Positions 1 to 12,900 of a stretch of 64,000 bases of DNA are shown piece by piece; the stretch's first letter is position 1, and every line of letters begins with the position of its first letter. The notes below the pieces were generated by a model, which did no database searches, was not told where the DNA came from, and worked only from the letters and a program-made list of their open reading frames with translations. Origin of the DNA: Pyrocephalus nanus. Lineage: Eukaryota > Chordata > Aves > Passeriformes > Tyrannidae. A program made the translations under genes and the position numbers. The stretch covers positions 36,407,425 through 36,471,424 of the forward strand of contig CM076266.1 of NCBI GenBank assembly GCA_038380795.1, written 5' to 3'.

Positions 1-330
1 ATCACGTAAGGTGGAAATTACCTTTTTTTATTCATCCTAAATAGTTACATATTTGTCTGTAGCTGATATAGTAAATATTTGCTCTTCAGTTACCTGCTGA
101 ATATTAGGGTTTGGATCCATCAGGGAAGTTGGCAGAGAGTATCATGATGGGAAGAAAATATTGATTGACAGCGTGAAGAGCAAATGATTTCACTGTTGCT
201 GGGGTGGGTTAAGAGCTGAGTAAAGCCTGAGTTAAGTTGCTGCAGGTGTGCAGCTTAACGATCTGCAGTTGGGTGGCAAGTGCATACGAACCGAGAGTAC
301 AGAGGGCATACTTAGGAATGCAGTTTTGGT

Positions 331-374
331 GGAGGAGCTGAAGGAAATGGATGGAGGAACTGAAGGAAATGGAT
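331..374. repeat. 22-bp tandem duplication, two copies
   Basis: Two adjacent copies of a purine-rich 22-mer, 331-352 and 353-374, differ at one base (gagctgaagg in the first, gaactgaagg in the second). The next five bases, ggagg, begin a third copy. This is a recent local duplication with no coding meaning that I can see. Confidence 0.9.
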
Positions 375-2334
375 GGAGGTGAGAGATAAGGATACAATTG
401 TTTTTCTGTGCTTTTGTTTTTAATATGAAGAAAATACAGAGCAAACAAAAGTAAGCTGTGTTGATACCACAGGTGCATGAGTGGGACCTATGACTTCTCT
501 CTGTGTCTCTCAAACAAGAGGTATATTCTTTAACTATTTAGTAAGTGATAAATACTCGTTTTTGCAAGCCTGTTGCCTTTGTTAGTTCTTTTTCTTTCTA
601 AAAATACCAATTTTAAAAATACATTATGTTCGTAAGAGTTAACACTGAAGTTATGATGCAGTTCAGCTGTGTGTATGTAAAAGTTCACTTCCAGAATAAA
701 GGCCTAGATTCATTCTCCCCTCACACCCTGCCCTGTTGAAGTGCATCTCATGATGGGATGGATATTCTATAAAACATGAAACATTGTATACTAATGTAGA
801 TCTTGAAAATGTTTGCTCAAGAATTCAAAACAGATTCTGTTCTTTTCTTTTTTTTTTCTTTTAGGGTCATAAATATTTGCATAGCTTAAATAAAAATTAA
901 ATATGAAGCAGTATTAAAAATGAAGCTGGTCTTTGTGCCTAAGATGTTCTAGATAAACTTGGTTTAGCCCAGAGATGTGCGCTGATATCTGTAGGAGCTG
1001 TGTGTGTGGCCTGCATATTTAAGACCAGTATTGAATTTCCATCGAAAGATGGAAATACACGTATTTGTATGTGTATAGAACTTCAGTTTGTTTATATACT
1101 GTGTATATGTGCATATACATATGGCAATATAAATCCATAAAATACCCCCCCCGGTTTACTCTCATGGCACGTGCATCCGTTTCCACCTGGATTTTCCTAC
1201 TGTCCTGTCCTATGTACTCTGTTTGGTTTGTGCCAGGATTACTAAAGAAAGAAAGAAGTAAACCAACTGCTGAAGATACTTCCTTTCTTGCCATTTTTTT
1301 TTCTAAACTGCAATAGATTAAGATGAGAATAGAAAAGCTCTCATTCTCATCCCTTTAGCAGCATAGAATTGAATTCTGTACAGATGAATTAAGTATATGA
1401 CTTAAATAGGTTAATATACTTTAAACCTTGCTGTCTATACATTTTTGGCTAACACTGACTCTCTGGGAAGTTGCTCAGTTGCTCAGGAACTTGGAGAACC
1501 TTACTTCCATTTTGTCTTTGTGGATCTGGGTTTGTTTTGGATCAGCTATTTTCTCTGTCTTAAAATGGAAGACCCAACCTCCTGAATTAAGGAAGTCTGC
1601 TAAGAGACATGAAACCCCTTTGCTTACTATTTCATAAAAATATCTGCACATTGGTAAGCTGTTAAAAAGATTAGGGCCATGGAAAGAAGTGGCAAGATAA
1701 CTAAAATATGTTAATTTACAGTGTTCCTTATACAAGTCCATGTTTCCAAAGGAACCACTCTGGTAGAAAGGAAAGGAGAGTCCTTTCCAAACACAGCCTT
1801 TGGAGGAGGGTGAAGCATACAGCTGCATGGGACACTTGCTATGAGAAAAGTCCCCTCCTGCCTGTAGTTTGCAAGAATTTTCTTCATGATTTTCTGAGCT
1901 TTCTTCTGTTCTAAACAGAAACTTAGATGAGAATGGGAGTTTGGAAACCAAGTTATAAGAACTAGGATGGTCATAACGACAGGTTAGATATCTAAAACTC
2001 CTGACTTCTTGGCAGCTTAGGAAAGGGGTGGTGGAAGGTACAGGCTGTGGTCACTTCTGACTGCCAAGGAAGAGGCAATAGGAGCAGTCCGAAGAGTTTT
2101 ATTGTTGTGATCACAAGAAAACAGGTTGTTAATAGATACTGATTAATCTGTTAAAATATAGGTCTGCAAAAATATCATCCATGTTGTAAAGGTCATTGAG
2201 GCAGGGATTTTTGACTGTCAAATGCTATGAAAACTGCTGTCATTCATCAGATTCTGGACATGCTTTGAGCTGCGTGAGAACACAAACTGAGATATGTAAC
2301 TGATTATTCCAGTTTGGTGTTTTCCGTGTTTGTG

Positions 2335-2375
2335 ACTGAAGTAAAAGTTTGTTTACTGAAGTAAAAATTTGTTTC
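2335..2375. repeat. short imperfect tandem duplication
   Basis: The segment actgaagtaaaagtttgttt is followed directly by actgaagtaaaaatttgttt, a two-copy duplication of a 20-bp unit with one mismatch. Simple slippage or a local duplication would explain it. Confidence 0.85.
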
Positions 2376-4917
2376 TCCTCTCTTACTTAATTGCTACATA
2401 TAGTACTAGACAAGAGTGATTTTTCCCTGACTCCTCTTCAAGTTAAGTCTTGATTTATGTTTTCCTTTTTCTTTGTTTAATTTTGGCTTTTTGTTTTGGT
2501 TATTATTATTTTGCTTTATTTTTTTCTGTTTAGAAAAACGTCTCTCTAGGCATAGATGGGCTATTTGGCTTGTGAAGATGGTTAGCAGATGTAGTCTAAG
2601 AAGCCAGTTGTGTGATTAACAAATAATAAAGGTTTTAGATGAGTAGAAAAGAAAGTAGGCTAATTACAGTTAGTAATTTCAAGGTTCTGGAGTGCTTCTC
2701 AGAAATCATACTCTTGGCTTGAAAATGTGAAGCGGACAATTTTGGTAGGAAAAGTACTACTTTTAAAGGTGAATACCTGGGGATAGCATCACTTTTGAAG
2801 ACCCTGATGACTGCAGATTTATGTCATGGTGCAGGTAGTAGAAACCTGGGCTGTTCTTTTGCTACTCTAACATTTTTGTCATCAGCCTCAGAAGACTAAG
2901 CCTATGTGAGTTTTTGGATACTGTTTTGGGAAACAGTGATTCAGAGATTCTGCATCAAAGGGGAAAAAGAGGGAGGAAAATTTTCAGTAGAAGTTAAAAA
3001 ATGGTGCTGCAGGCTTCTCAGGACTTTTCCTATGTACAGAAAGTCAACATGCAGGGAAATGTGATCACGGCTAGAATCATCACGGGAGACTTCTGACTGG
3101 GGTCAAAGATGGTGAGAATTTGGCACTGCCACATCTGAGCCCAAACCTACCAGTCCAAGGCCTAGTCAAGATCAGCATCAGGCTATGAAGCTGGTCTGCT
3201 GGATCATCTCAATCTATTAAGATGCTGTACCATTCCTACCTTACAGTAAACCTTTATCTCCACAAAGCTGTCTGGATTATAGAAAGGCTGACCTGCAGTC
3301 CTGAAACAAACAAAAAGCTGTACACCAAAGGCTAGAGAAGTGGCTTACATTTTAAGAGGAATTCTCCAAACCAGAACACTGAGTGAGTGTGTGTGTTCAG
3401 GGAGTGCCATTAGACTTCTGGAAACTATCACGCAGCAGGTATAAGAGCAAAAGTAACAAGTCTTTATAGTGGTTTTAATAAAGTGAACTTTATAACACCT
3501 TTCATCTTCAAAGAATGAACCAAACTTATTGTTGGTATAAACTGGGGGGGATCAATGAAGATGAAGAAGGGAGTGCAATTACCCCCTTACTAATCGGGCC
3601 ATGATTCCACAGGACTATTATTTTGTACCACGTCAGTAACTATTACAAAATCTGGGAGGCAGAAGTACAAATTTAGCTGCAAGAGGCAAACTGGATCTTG
3701 TGACTGCAGACTTAATGGCCATCATTACATATAATATATATGCATACCTGCAGTACACTTCTTTTGCCAAGATTCTGGAAAGATCAGCTGAGTAACTGAC
3801 AACAGAAGTGTAAAATTTATAATTTGTCTCACTAATGACTACTGCCTGCAGTATGAAATTCTGTAAATCATATTACACACAAAACTGCGCCTCATTCTCC
3901 CTCTCACCCTCTTGCACAGCATCACTTTCAGTGCAGTCCTTGATAGTATGGAACCTGTCAAACTTTGAGTTGAGGTAAGTGAAACACTGAACATCATACA
4001 GGCCCCCTAAAAGAAGCAATGCATTTTTGCCTGTTAGTAAAGCAAAGACCTTTGGAAAGAAACAAGGATACAAGCAAGCTGATGTTTCAGCAGGGTATGG
4101 AGGACATTTCTTCCATGCTGCCTTAGTCATTTTATGGTGTTGAAAGGGCACAAGGCCAACATGTGAGGCTAGTTTGTTTTCCCCTTGGCTCTACATACTG
4201 GGAGTGTAAGCTAATGCATTTTGCTTGGCTCCTGCAAAGAAGTTTGAGGATCCCCTCTTTATCTGAGGAAGCTTTGGCAAAATCTGTCTGCATTTTGCTT
4301 CTGTAGTGTGAGCTTTACACAGAACTCCATTCAGATTAATAATGGCTGGCAAACTAATGTGCTGGAATGTCTTAGATGTGACTAATCTGTGTTACACCTC
4401 TAATGTTTTATTTGCGGGGGGAGGATAAAACAACTCAGGAATGCAAAGCAAAGAATAAATTTAACATTAAATGCTTGAATGCAATACGCAAACCCAAAAT
4501 CTTTCAAGGTAGATGTGAAACTGTCTCATTACTACCAGTATTTCAATAGTTTTAGGGTGGGATTCTTTAATCAAAGTATTGGTCTCATTTCATTTGACTT
4601 GGGTGAATTCTTGATGGAAGAGCTATTATCCACATAAAAGTAGCTATTTAGTGTGGGACTTCTTGCAAATATTTTGCAAAGGTCTGTTTTAATTACAGAA
4701 TCATGCAGTAAGGACAGGTTCCAGTCTTACCTTTCAAATTACCTTTTCAGAGTTAAATTTAAAAAATGAATGAGTGGGCATTGTCTAACATGGAAAAAAA
4801 TTATACCACCTACATATAAATAACAGCTTGTATATATTTCTTAAATACTTGAAATGCTTTGAGAATTTAACCTACTCTGGTAGTGCATTGCACCAAATTT
4901 TTTGCTTTATGGTAATT

Positions 4918-5420
4918 CGTCTCTGCACTCGTTTCGGCTCTTTGATTACTGTGAAATGATCATCTGTTCTTGGCATATAAACATCGCAAAGAGCGGTAAC
5001 CAGGAAACGCATTGGTATTATGATAAACGCAGAGTAAGCGCCCAGGAATTCCTTTGGAAGCTGCACAGACTACTCTGTTACTTGTTGCTCTGTAACAACA
5101 CTAAAGCACATGCCTTGTGGTGCACTCTGTGCAGGGAGGAAGGTAGAAGGAATTAGCGAACTCCTTGAAAGTTGCTTCAGAAAGATGTAGTGAATGCTGA
5201 CAGTGCCCTGGAAGCTGCGAAAAGGGGGGATATGAGATGTAGATTCTTCCCCCTTCCTCGTATCTTAGCCTTTGCTGGTGGATCACTCACTTATGCGTTT
5301 CCTACGTTTCTATCTGTTTAGATTTTCATGTTCTCTACACAAGACCTGCGTTATGTCAAACGTTTTTGCAGCATCTCTCTGATGCTGGCCTTATTTTAAA
5401 GGTAGTTGTGTCAAGGCCGG
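4918..5420. promoter_or_regulatory. CpG-retaining patch, possible regulatory element
   Basis: By eye there are 16 CpG dinucleotides between 4918 and 5420, and eight of them lie in the first 123 bases (4918-5040). Most of the window is strongly CpG-depleted. The patch is not GC-rich: it holds AT-rich words such as tttatggtaattcg and tgatcatctgtt, so it is not a classical CpG island. Retained CpGs in AT-rich sequence can reflect low germline methylation or constraint, as in some enhancers and weak promoters. Both strands are open across its core (minus 4872-5066, plus 4902-5156), but neither translation is recognisable. I see no TATA box or initiator that would place a transcription start. Confidence 0.3.
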
Positions 5421-6296
5421 AGTTATAGTGGGCACTAAATTGAGGGGGTGCTTCAGCTCAGGGGAAGCTGCTCAAAGCTTGGATCAGGATATCACGCAGC
5501 TACAGTAGTGTAGCATCAGACATATTAATAGCCACAATGAGGTCCTTTTGCAAAGCTGTAAAAGAAAGTAACCTCACAGCTAGATATAGATGGAACTGAC
5601 TGGTGTAAACTCCTGTGGCTGTGAATGACAGATCCTTCTTCATAAGAGAAAATTTACTGGTTGAACAGGTTTGCAACCAAAATGTCCTCTGTACAAGGAG
5701 GCTCAAAATGGTTAGAAAGTCTCAATACAGTTGGATAAGAGATTTGTCTACTAATCCTCCACTGGCTCTTCCAAATGTGGGCTCACTAACCAGAGCTTAC
5801 AGAACTCTGCGGAAAGCGCTTATGATGGTGTTGCTATTCACAGCTCAGTGTGGATGTTAACATCTCCAAAAGTTACTTGTTCTCCTGCAATATTTAATTA
5901 TTTACTTGCTGTTCACTGTGTTTTTTAAGCTATTATATAGATGAAAATGATGTTCATGAGTAGTCTATCCTTCAGACTTGCTAGTCATCTTGGTCACCTC
6001 TTACAATGGTACAGTCTGTATTGTTGCTTAAAAACTGTCCTTCTAGCAATACAGTACTAGATAATATAAGATGAAATAATGTAATTTATACAAAGATTGT
6101 AATAAAAATTCCTAGGTATATATTGTCACAGGCATTATTCCCGCAAATGATCAGAGGACTGTGTAGTTTGGTCCTCTCTCCCACAAATAGCAATGGCTAC
6201 CACAAGACTGTAATTGCCTGTCTCCTGACAGATTTTGTATAAGTATGCTAAAGTCAACTGTCCATGACATCTGGTTCCACTGAGCTGAAAGCAAAT

Positions 6297-6374
6297 CCAC
6301 AGATTCCCAGGCTACCTTAACTCCTCAGCCGCTCCACACTTCTGGCATGGTGTGGAGCAATGAGGAATCTGTGG
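6297..6374. repeat. imperfect inverted repeat (78-nt hairpin)
   Basis: The outer arms are CCACAGATT (6297-6305) and AATCTGTGG (6366-6374). Inside them CCTCA (6323-6327) pairs with TGAGG (6361-6365). The inner arms are GCTCCACAC (6331-6339) and GTGTGGAGC (6350-6358) around a 10-base loop. A 17-base bulge lies on the left side between the outer and middle stems. The size is within the range of a small hairpin RNA or a decayed palindromic transposon, but the asymmetric bulge argues against a canonical microRNA precursor. Confidence 0.6.
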
Positions 6375-7680
6375 TATGTGAGGATCTTGCCACTGTCTCC
6401 CAATACTCAATGTTTCCCATGCAAAAAATGTCTGACATGGCTAAGAGGGCAGCTTTCAAAATGGGAACCTTGATGAGGGGTAATAAATAATGCTGGATAT
6501 CTTGTATTTCTTGATGCAGGGGCTTCGCAGCTATTCATAGACTGAGGGATTGCAGCCCTGGCTTGCAGGGGTTTGCACCCATGATACATCTGTCTCTGTG
6601 ATTTGTGCTCTGTGTTGAATCTGTGGCAGTAGAAATATGAGATACATGCACTATTGCTCAATAATTGCTTAATGCCAGGGGTGGACTGAGGAAGAAGAAT
6701 AAGTTGTAAACAAAGGAATAATCAGCAGTACACTTACTTGGACCTGCTGCCTCAGTTGATGTGAGGGGTGTGTTTAGTCACAGGGTACCAGGCCACGTGT
6801 CTGAGGCCTACAGCTGTGGTAAACAGAAAATGTGGTTTATTTTTGTGCTAGCAGCTCTTTAGGCTCATAGAAGGAGATTTTTTTTGTGATTACTTTTGGA
6901 ATTGGGCAACGTGCAAAGGGAGAGACAAACTAGTTGAATCCTGATGAGGACTGTCTGATGCCCGATCAGTACCCTCAGCCCACTGAGATGCTCTATATCT
7001 ATACTGCCTTCTGCTCTTCTATGCCTTCATCACTGCATGCTGGTCCGCACTGCTCCATTTGCCCTTTGTCTCCAGCCAGCAATTTTCAGCTATCCACATG
7101 GCTCTGTGATTTGCCTCTTGTTATCCACAGTTGCTGCATCCATACAGGTGCCTGGGCAGCAGTGTGGCAACCTAGGCAGCAGCTGGTGTGCATCGTCAGC
7201 ACGTAGATACCAGTGGCCTTGGCTTATCAGTTAGACAGCTGAGGAGATGATTCCTGTCTGTTCTGTGGTGGGAGATGGCTGGATGGAGTTGAATTATGAA
7301 AGCTAAAGAGTCGAGTGTTACCTGCACAGCTGAACATTCCAGCCTTGTGCAAACCCAGGTTGCTGCCTTCTTCCTGGCTTGGCAAATCTGGAAAGGGGAT
7401 GTTGAAGCTGCTGGGGTGGCCTCTCCTAGTGCTGTTGTTGGTGTGGCTTGTTGTGGTAGGCAGCAGCAGTGTTTGGTTTGATGAGTCATCAGTGTTGATG
7501 GAGAGTCTTGGGCCAAATGCTTCTTTTAATGTATGTTTAACAACCTTTCATAACTCCTTGCCCAAACAGACTGTTGCAACAATATCATAGCTGTGTATGA
7601 GTAGGAGTTAATCTCTTCCTAGTTGTTAATATATTAATTTCATGTGGTCAGTTTAGTCAAACATATTTTGAAGTTTTCCT

Positions 7681-7702
7681 GCTTGACAAAAGCTTGTCAA
7701 GC
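7681..7702. repeat. perfect short inverted repeat
   Basis: GCTTGACA (7681-7688) and TGTCAAGC (7695-7702) are exact reverse complements separated by aaagct. The element is small and may be chance. No downstream T-run makes it look like a terminator of any kind. Confidence 0.8.
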
Positions 7703-8410
7703 TTCTCCTTCTTTTGACTGTAAAGCAAATCTAGGAGTTGCCACTATCTCTCTGGAGACAACAGCAAAGACTTAGACAAACAAAATTAAACTGTATCTAA
7801 GCTCTCTAAACCTAATTAGAAGTCCAGATTTGTTCAGGAAAATCTATTTGAAATGGTACTTCCTACAAGCCACCTGTGTAAAGTCACCAATTTTAAAATG
7901 AGAAAAGGGTGTTGAGGAGAACAGTTCTGAAGTTTTCTCTCATCTAACAATGAGCAACTAGCTAGAGGAACATACATTTCGTGGTATATATTCTGTTTAT
8001 ACAGAAGTGTATTGAAGTGCTTTTAAAATTGATCTAATCATAAATTAAGTCAGAATAAAATTATGATGGTGAAGAAAAATGTTTTACTGTTACAGTAATT
8101 CCTTCATTTAGGGAACTTTTCCTGAAAATGCTTTTTTCAAGCAAATGCTAAACTCCCTGAAAACAATCATCCAGCTTCTTCCGCATTTGTGTAGTTAAGG
8201 ATTCAGTCCTCATTCAACCTAGATTAGTGTCTGGAAGTCTTGCCATTGTTTTCAGTGGATGCAAAATCAGGTTTCTGACTGGGAACTCCAAGGTTCCAGA
8301 CAACTCATATTCTGTACATCACCATGAGCTTGTCTGCTCTTATGCCAGGAAAAACGCGCTTTTATTCCTTTTGCTTCTGCCAAGCTCATCTAAGTCTTAC
8401 AGTGAGGGGG

Positions 8411-8470
8411 GTTTTTGTTTGCTTTTTTGTTTGCTTTTTTGTTTGCTTTTTTGTTTGCTTTTTTGTTTGC
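8411..8470. repeat. 12-bp minisatellite, five units
   Basis: Five head-to-tail copies of TTTTTTGTTTGC occupy 8411-8470. The first copy starts with G instead of T and the other four are identical. In frame it would encode a repeating Phe-Val-Cys-Phe run, but neither this nor the reverse frame belongs to a recognisable gene. Near-perfect unit identity suggests a young, probably length-polymorphic array. Confidence 0.95.
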
Positions 8471-9201
8471 TGTAATATGTCTATATTGCCCCCCTGCTTT
8501 TCCTAGAATGAGATGCCATTGAGGTGTCTCTGAATTGCTTTTAGATAAAGCTACTAGCTTTGCATGTTCTGCTCTATCTGCTGTTGTACAGAATTTGTCG
8601 GAAATTAATGCTGCAGAATATCCCTGTGCACCTTGCCCTGTGGAAATGGACAAGGATATTTGTCTCCCATCACTTGCTGCCTGGTGGGGCTCTCCCTGAT
8701 CAGAGGAGACTTGAGGCTCTCTGGCCTCAAGCTTGAAAATGACCCTGCGTCATGGTTCCAGCTGATGAACACTGCCCAACAGAAGATCTGCTCCTGCCAT
8801 GTCTTCCTCTTAAAACTGAAAATATACTTGTATGGTGCTACTTGAAACAAACATGTAAATGACATTAATGTAATATCCACATTGATATGATGCTGAATTT
8901 GGGATGCATTGGAAAAATCTAAGGGCCTGTTATACTCAGTCTCTGGGGAATGCTCTGATATTTATTATATGATCCTCTGGTCTCCCAAGGAACACTGGCC
9001 ATGTTGCTGCTGTATAAAGTCAGTCCATTTGTGCCCTGCACAATGAAGAGCTGACACGGCCTGTTGCCTTATTTCCCATCTTGCAGAATGAGAGGCCTTG
9101 TAACTGATTATCTCACACCTTTTCTGGAACAAGAATTTTTTCCACACACCAAGTTCAGTTGCAATGGTGATTTTTTTTAATGTTATTTATAGATAAATTT
9201 A

Positions 9202-9218
9202 TGTGTGTGTGTGTGTGT
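9202..9218. repeat. (TG)n microsatellite
   Basis: Seventeen bases of uninterrupted TG dinucleotide, followed by tatgtatat. Too short to be highly mutable, but a plain microsatellite. Confidence 0.9.
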
Positions 9219-9934
9219 ATGTATATCTTACAAAAAACCCCCACATTTTAATCTTATGAATCATATGTGCAGAATCATTCCCAGGACACCGAAAGCTCCT
9301 GGGGTTCCTAATCAGATGCAGGGTTTCATCGTGCCTGTTTATAGCTCTCTAAATCCTCAGCAACTCAAGCATGAGTCTGTAACAGAGCAGCTACTCTTGC
9401 TTTCAACCTTCTAGCAAATGAAGTTGCATCAGGCAACCATCCTTTCTCCACTGGAGTCTTTTAATTTAAAGGTATTAAATATGGATCACAGTCTCATTCT
9501 ATAGCTTTCACAGTAGGCATTTCATTTTGACGCTATTTTCTCCAAGCCTTTAATTGGGGCTAATGGGAATTGCTTGTTACATTTCTAAATTCAAACTTTA
9601 TTGCAAATGATTTAGACCCAAACTTGTTAAGCTGTAGCCTACTGTCATACATGGTCTCAGTTGTGCCATTTCTAATGAAAATTATTTTTAGGCTCACTGC
9701 TGTAGTGTAGTCATTTCATTAATGTTTTGCACAAAGGTGTTAGACAAGTACATATATTTTTTTCCCCTGCTAATATAAAAAAATGTTTGCTCACGTTGCT
9801 TTTGAAGCAAAGATGGGCTTGTTTACCTGAGCTGCTCTCTGTTTCTTGAAAGAATTTTTGCCACAGGTTCCCTCTGTGTCTCTCTAAGTCCAAAAGAAAT
9901 CTGTTTCTCTCATGGTCTGGGCTCTGTCTGATTA

Positions 9935-9956
9935 ACTCTCTCTGTAATGAGAGAGT
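9935..9956. repeat. perfect short inverted repeat
   Basis: ACTCTCTC (9935-9942) and GAGAGAGT (9949-9956) are exact reverse complements around the loop tgtaat. Its simple CT/GA content means chance or slippage can explain it. Confidence 0.75.
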
Positions 9957-12900
9957 GGGTACAGTGCATCAACTGATTCTTAATTGTATAGTCTTCTACA
10001 CTTACTTTACAAGTGACTCACCTAGGTAGGCTTAGGGATATCCATGCTATTTTTAGTCTTTTAGATCAAGGAATTTGCCTTGTTCCTGACCACGTTTAAG
10101 AGAAAGGCTCCTCTTTGGGCATGGAGTTCTTAGCCTTGCTTTATCTTCAAGCTTCAGGAAGCAGCCAAGAAAATCAACTATGGCTCCTCTGCACTCCCAT
10201 GTGACAGGCCAAGGAGCTTTCTAGCTCTTAGAGTTTTCTGGTTCAAGCCAGAGAGTTTGAAGACCCACTGCCAAGAGTGAGGAAGGATTAGAAAGAGCAG
10301 CTACAGTTCAGGTTGAAGTCTTTATGTCACATTCTCTGTATGTTCAAAGCAAATATTCTGTACAAAATTGTCACTAGTGCACCCATCCTCTACCACCTCC
10401 TGAGGCTGCAGATCACACCAATGGAACCTCATTTTCCTGTGGAAGATGCCATCCTTTCAGTCTGCTCAAGGTGTCATCCCAGCAGCTGCCCTCTCTTCTT
10501 GTATAATTATTCCTTCTGGAAGATGGTAGCTTTCTCTAGCCAAAGGTATTGTGCTTTGAATGCAAGCAATTTTCTCTGGCCAATGTATTGTCTATTCCTT
10601 AAAGACATTCATGAAGAAAATCTTTCACTTAACAACCAAAGCTCCAAGTTTAGGAGCATGAACAATCTTGAGTTGCAGGGCTACTACTTAACCACTTTTG
10701 CATTTTAACATTCAGTCTTTGTGGGGGGTTTTTTGTTTGTTTTTAATCTTGGCAAAATCTTCAATATATTTTCCTGCCTTAGGGAACATGATGGTGATAG
10801 TTGTTTCAGATGCACATCTTAACTGGATGGGTTTGACCTGTGGGAGGCAATGAGTGAAAATAACCCTGCAGTCAATCTTTAGATTGTAGTGAAAATCAGC
10901 ACAGGAAAAACTTTCTCCTATCTGGAGGTTTCCCAATTACATCATAGGGGTGACGGACTGTCTGGAAGAGGGAAGGCTGTTGAAATGCTGGGATATAACT
11001 TGCTTGACTCTGTTTATATAAGACATCTTTATTAGCCGCGTCTAATCTTTGTTGCTTCTGTTCTAAATGGCTCTGTGCTTCATCCCACTATGAAACTCTG
11101 CTTTTGCTCAAATGCAGTGTGCTAACATCTTATTTTGCAGAAGTTGGGAGTGCTGTACCTCAGCCTGCTTGAATACATTCCATTTTTTAAAAAATCATTC
11201 AAGAGCTCAGAATGCCTCAATAACACTGTGAAGTTGTGATATCTGCTTCTCTGCTTTTATATCTCGTTGCTGTAAGTAAAGAGGCAAGTTTTAACTTCTC
11301 ATGCAGAACCAATATAGCTTTAAATTATGGGTTTTTGCATTTTAATGTAGCCCCTGTGCCATTTCTCAGATCCAGCTCCTCTGTGGATACAGCCATATCT
11401 GTTTTTCGTACTTAATTTTACTAAGCATTTTTTCCTAGAAGAATTGATGCTACTTTGAGGCACTGAACTGGGTAGGTATCTCATCTACTGAGCTGCATAA
11501 GTTGCAGATGTTTAAGCTGTGTAAACCCAGTGAAGTCTGCACAGCTATTGGAAGGCACAGTGTATGAGATGCCAGAGTCATTACAGCTGCAGTATGGCTG
11601 TTGTGATACTTGAGAAGAGCTACAAGCTGCAGTAAGTGAGGTTTATTTTCACATTTCAAGGGGTGTTTACAGAGATTGTAATCGAAAAAAGGAAAGGCTT
11701 AGAGTTAATGGTTGACATAGAAATGACAACGAGAAATGGAACTTTGCAGTGCTGCACTGTCAGAATTAAAGTAGAGTTGGCAATCACATCTCATACGGGA
11801 AGTTGTATTTCAGGCTTTGATACCATATAAATAAAGAACAGGAAAATAGCACTTTCACGTGATGTTACAGAATGTTTAGTAGGAGAGGCAGCTGAGGCAG
11901 TGCAGTATGGCTTGCCTGCTGCTTTAGTCTTCGTTTAAATTGCCTGCCTGTGCTTGTTGTTAAGATTCAGAGTAGCTTTTTCTTGAACTCAAAAGATATT
12001 CACTATCTCTGTATTTGACAACTGAGAGATACTTGGCATATCTGCTGATGCACTTTATCTGTGTTTTTATTAGTATGTATTTATATCTATTTGTTAAATT
12101 TAAGACTGGAGATCTATCATAAATAGATAGCATTACTGTAGCCACAATCATCTAGGATATAATGAAAAAGCCTTACCTCCTTGTTTAAATTTGAGCTTTC
12201 CTACACAATTACTAAATGGTGTAATTTCCTCCCATCAGATTTTTTATTATTTTGACAGCCAAAATAGTTTGATATTGTATTTTTCTGAATAATGCATTTC
12301 TGATTATTTTAAGAGGGTGTTTTCTTGCACATAAATGAAATCCCATCACAGCAGCTGTAGTTCTCTTTAAAATGCTAGCTACATAGCAACATGTTCAATG
12401 TTTAATTAGCTTTGCCATGTTATTAACATCTCTTTAATATTCACTCGGAAGTACTTGGCTGTTAAAATGTAGAAAAGATAATGTGTACATATAGCTTATT
12501 TATATGCATAAATTAGTATAAACTTGAAAAATACGAACGAAAAATGTAGGCTAAGTGCCCAGATAATCTCTTTTTGACAGTCAACTTTGCCAGAGTGTGG
12601 AATCAACCCTTCTTGCAAGCAGCCTTGAACAGCAGAAGATATCCTGTGGCGTGCAAGGGACAGAGATGTGGTTTTGCCAAGCTCTGGGCTGGATGAGCTG
12701 ATGTTTGATTGCTACTAGAGTGGCCTCTCTGCTGATGGCAGTGCTCAGGTGCTTGCCTGGTGAAAGGGTTGAGGCTTCCTGCCTCCATGTGACAGGGTGA
12801 TTTTATCTGACAGGCTCCACCTTCTGAGGATCTCACAAGGGACAAGTAGCACTCTCTTACTATGGATAGAGAGTGAGTAGACACCTCTGGAGAATCAATA

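Larger units (their letters stand above)
1..4900. other. noncoding single-copy DNA, no gene recognised
   Basis: AT-rich sequence with frequent stops in all frames. The longest open stretch, on the minus strand at 1475-1951 (158 codons), has no recognisable motif, no repeated domain structure and no convincing splice context, and an ORF of that size is expected by chance in 64 kb of this composition. The stretch also holds a 22-bp tandem duplication near 331-374, a short duplicated segment near 2335-2375 and AT-rich simple sequence near 1060-1130 and 2460-2530. I see no interspersed repeat I can name. Confidence 0.7.
5421..8410. other. noncoding DNA, no gene recognised
   Basis: Only short unrelated open frames occur here (up to 106 codons, minus strand near 7196-7516), often open on both strands together, which is typical of low stop density and not of coding sequence. 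An imperfect hairpin lies at 6297-6374 and a perfect short inverted repeat at 7681-7702. No repeat family is recognised. Confidence 0.65.

Noticed and set aside
1475..1951. Longest open frame in the window (158 codons, minus strand)
   Set aside because: No motif or family is recognisable, overlapping frames are open too, and one ORF of this length is expected by chance in AT-rich DNA of this size.
8227..8475. Cys/Phe repeat peptide encoded by the 12-bp minisatellite
   Set aside because: It is the translation of a simple repeat. The reverse frame is equally open, and the upstream frame has no recognisable protein.
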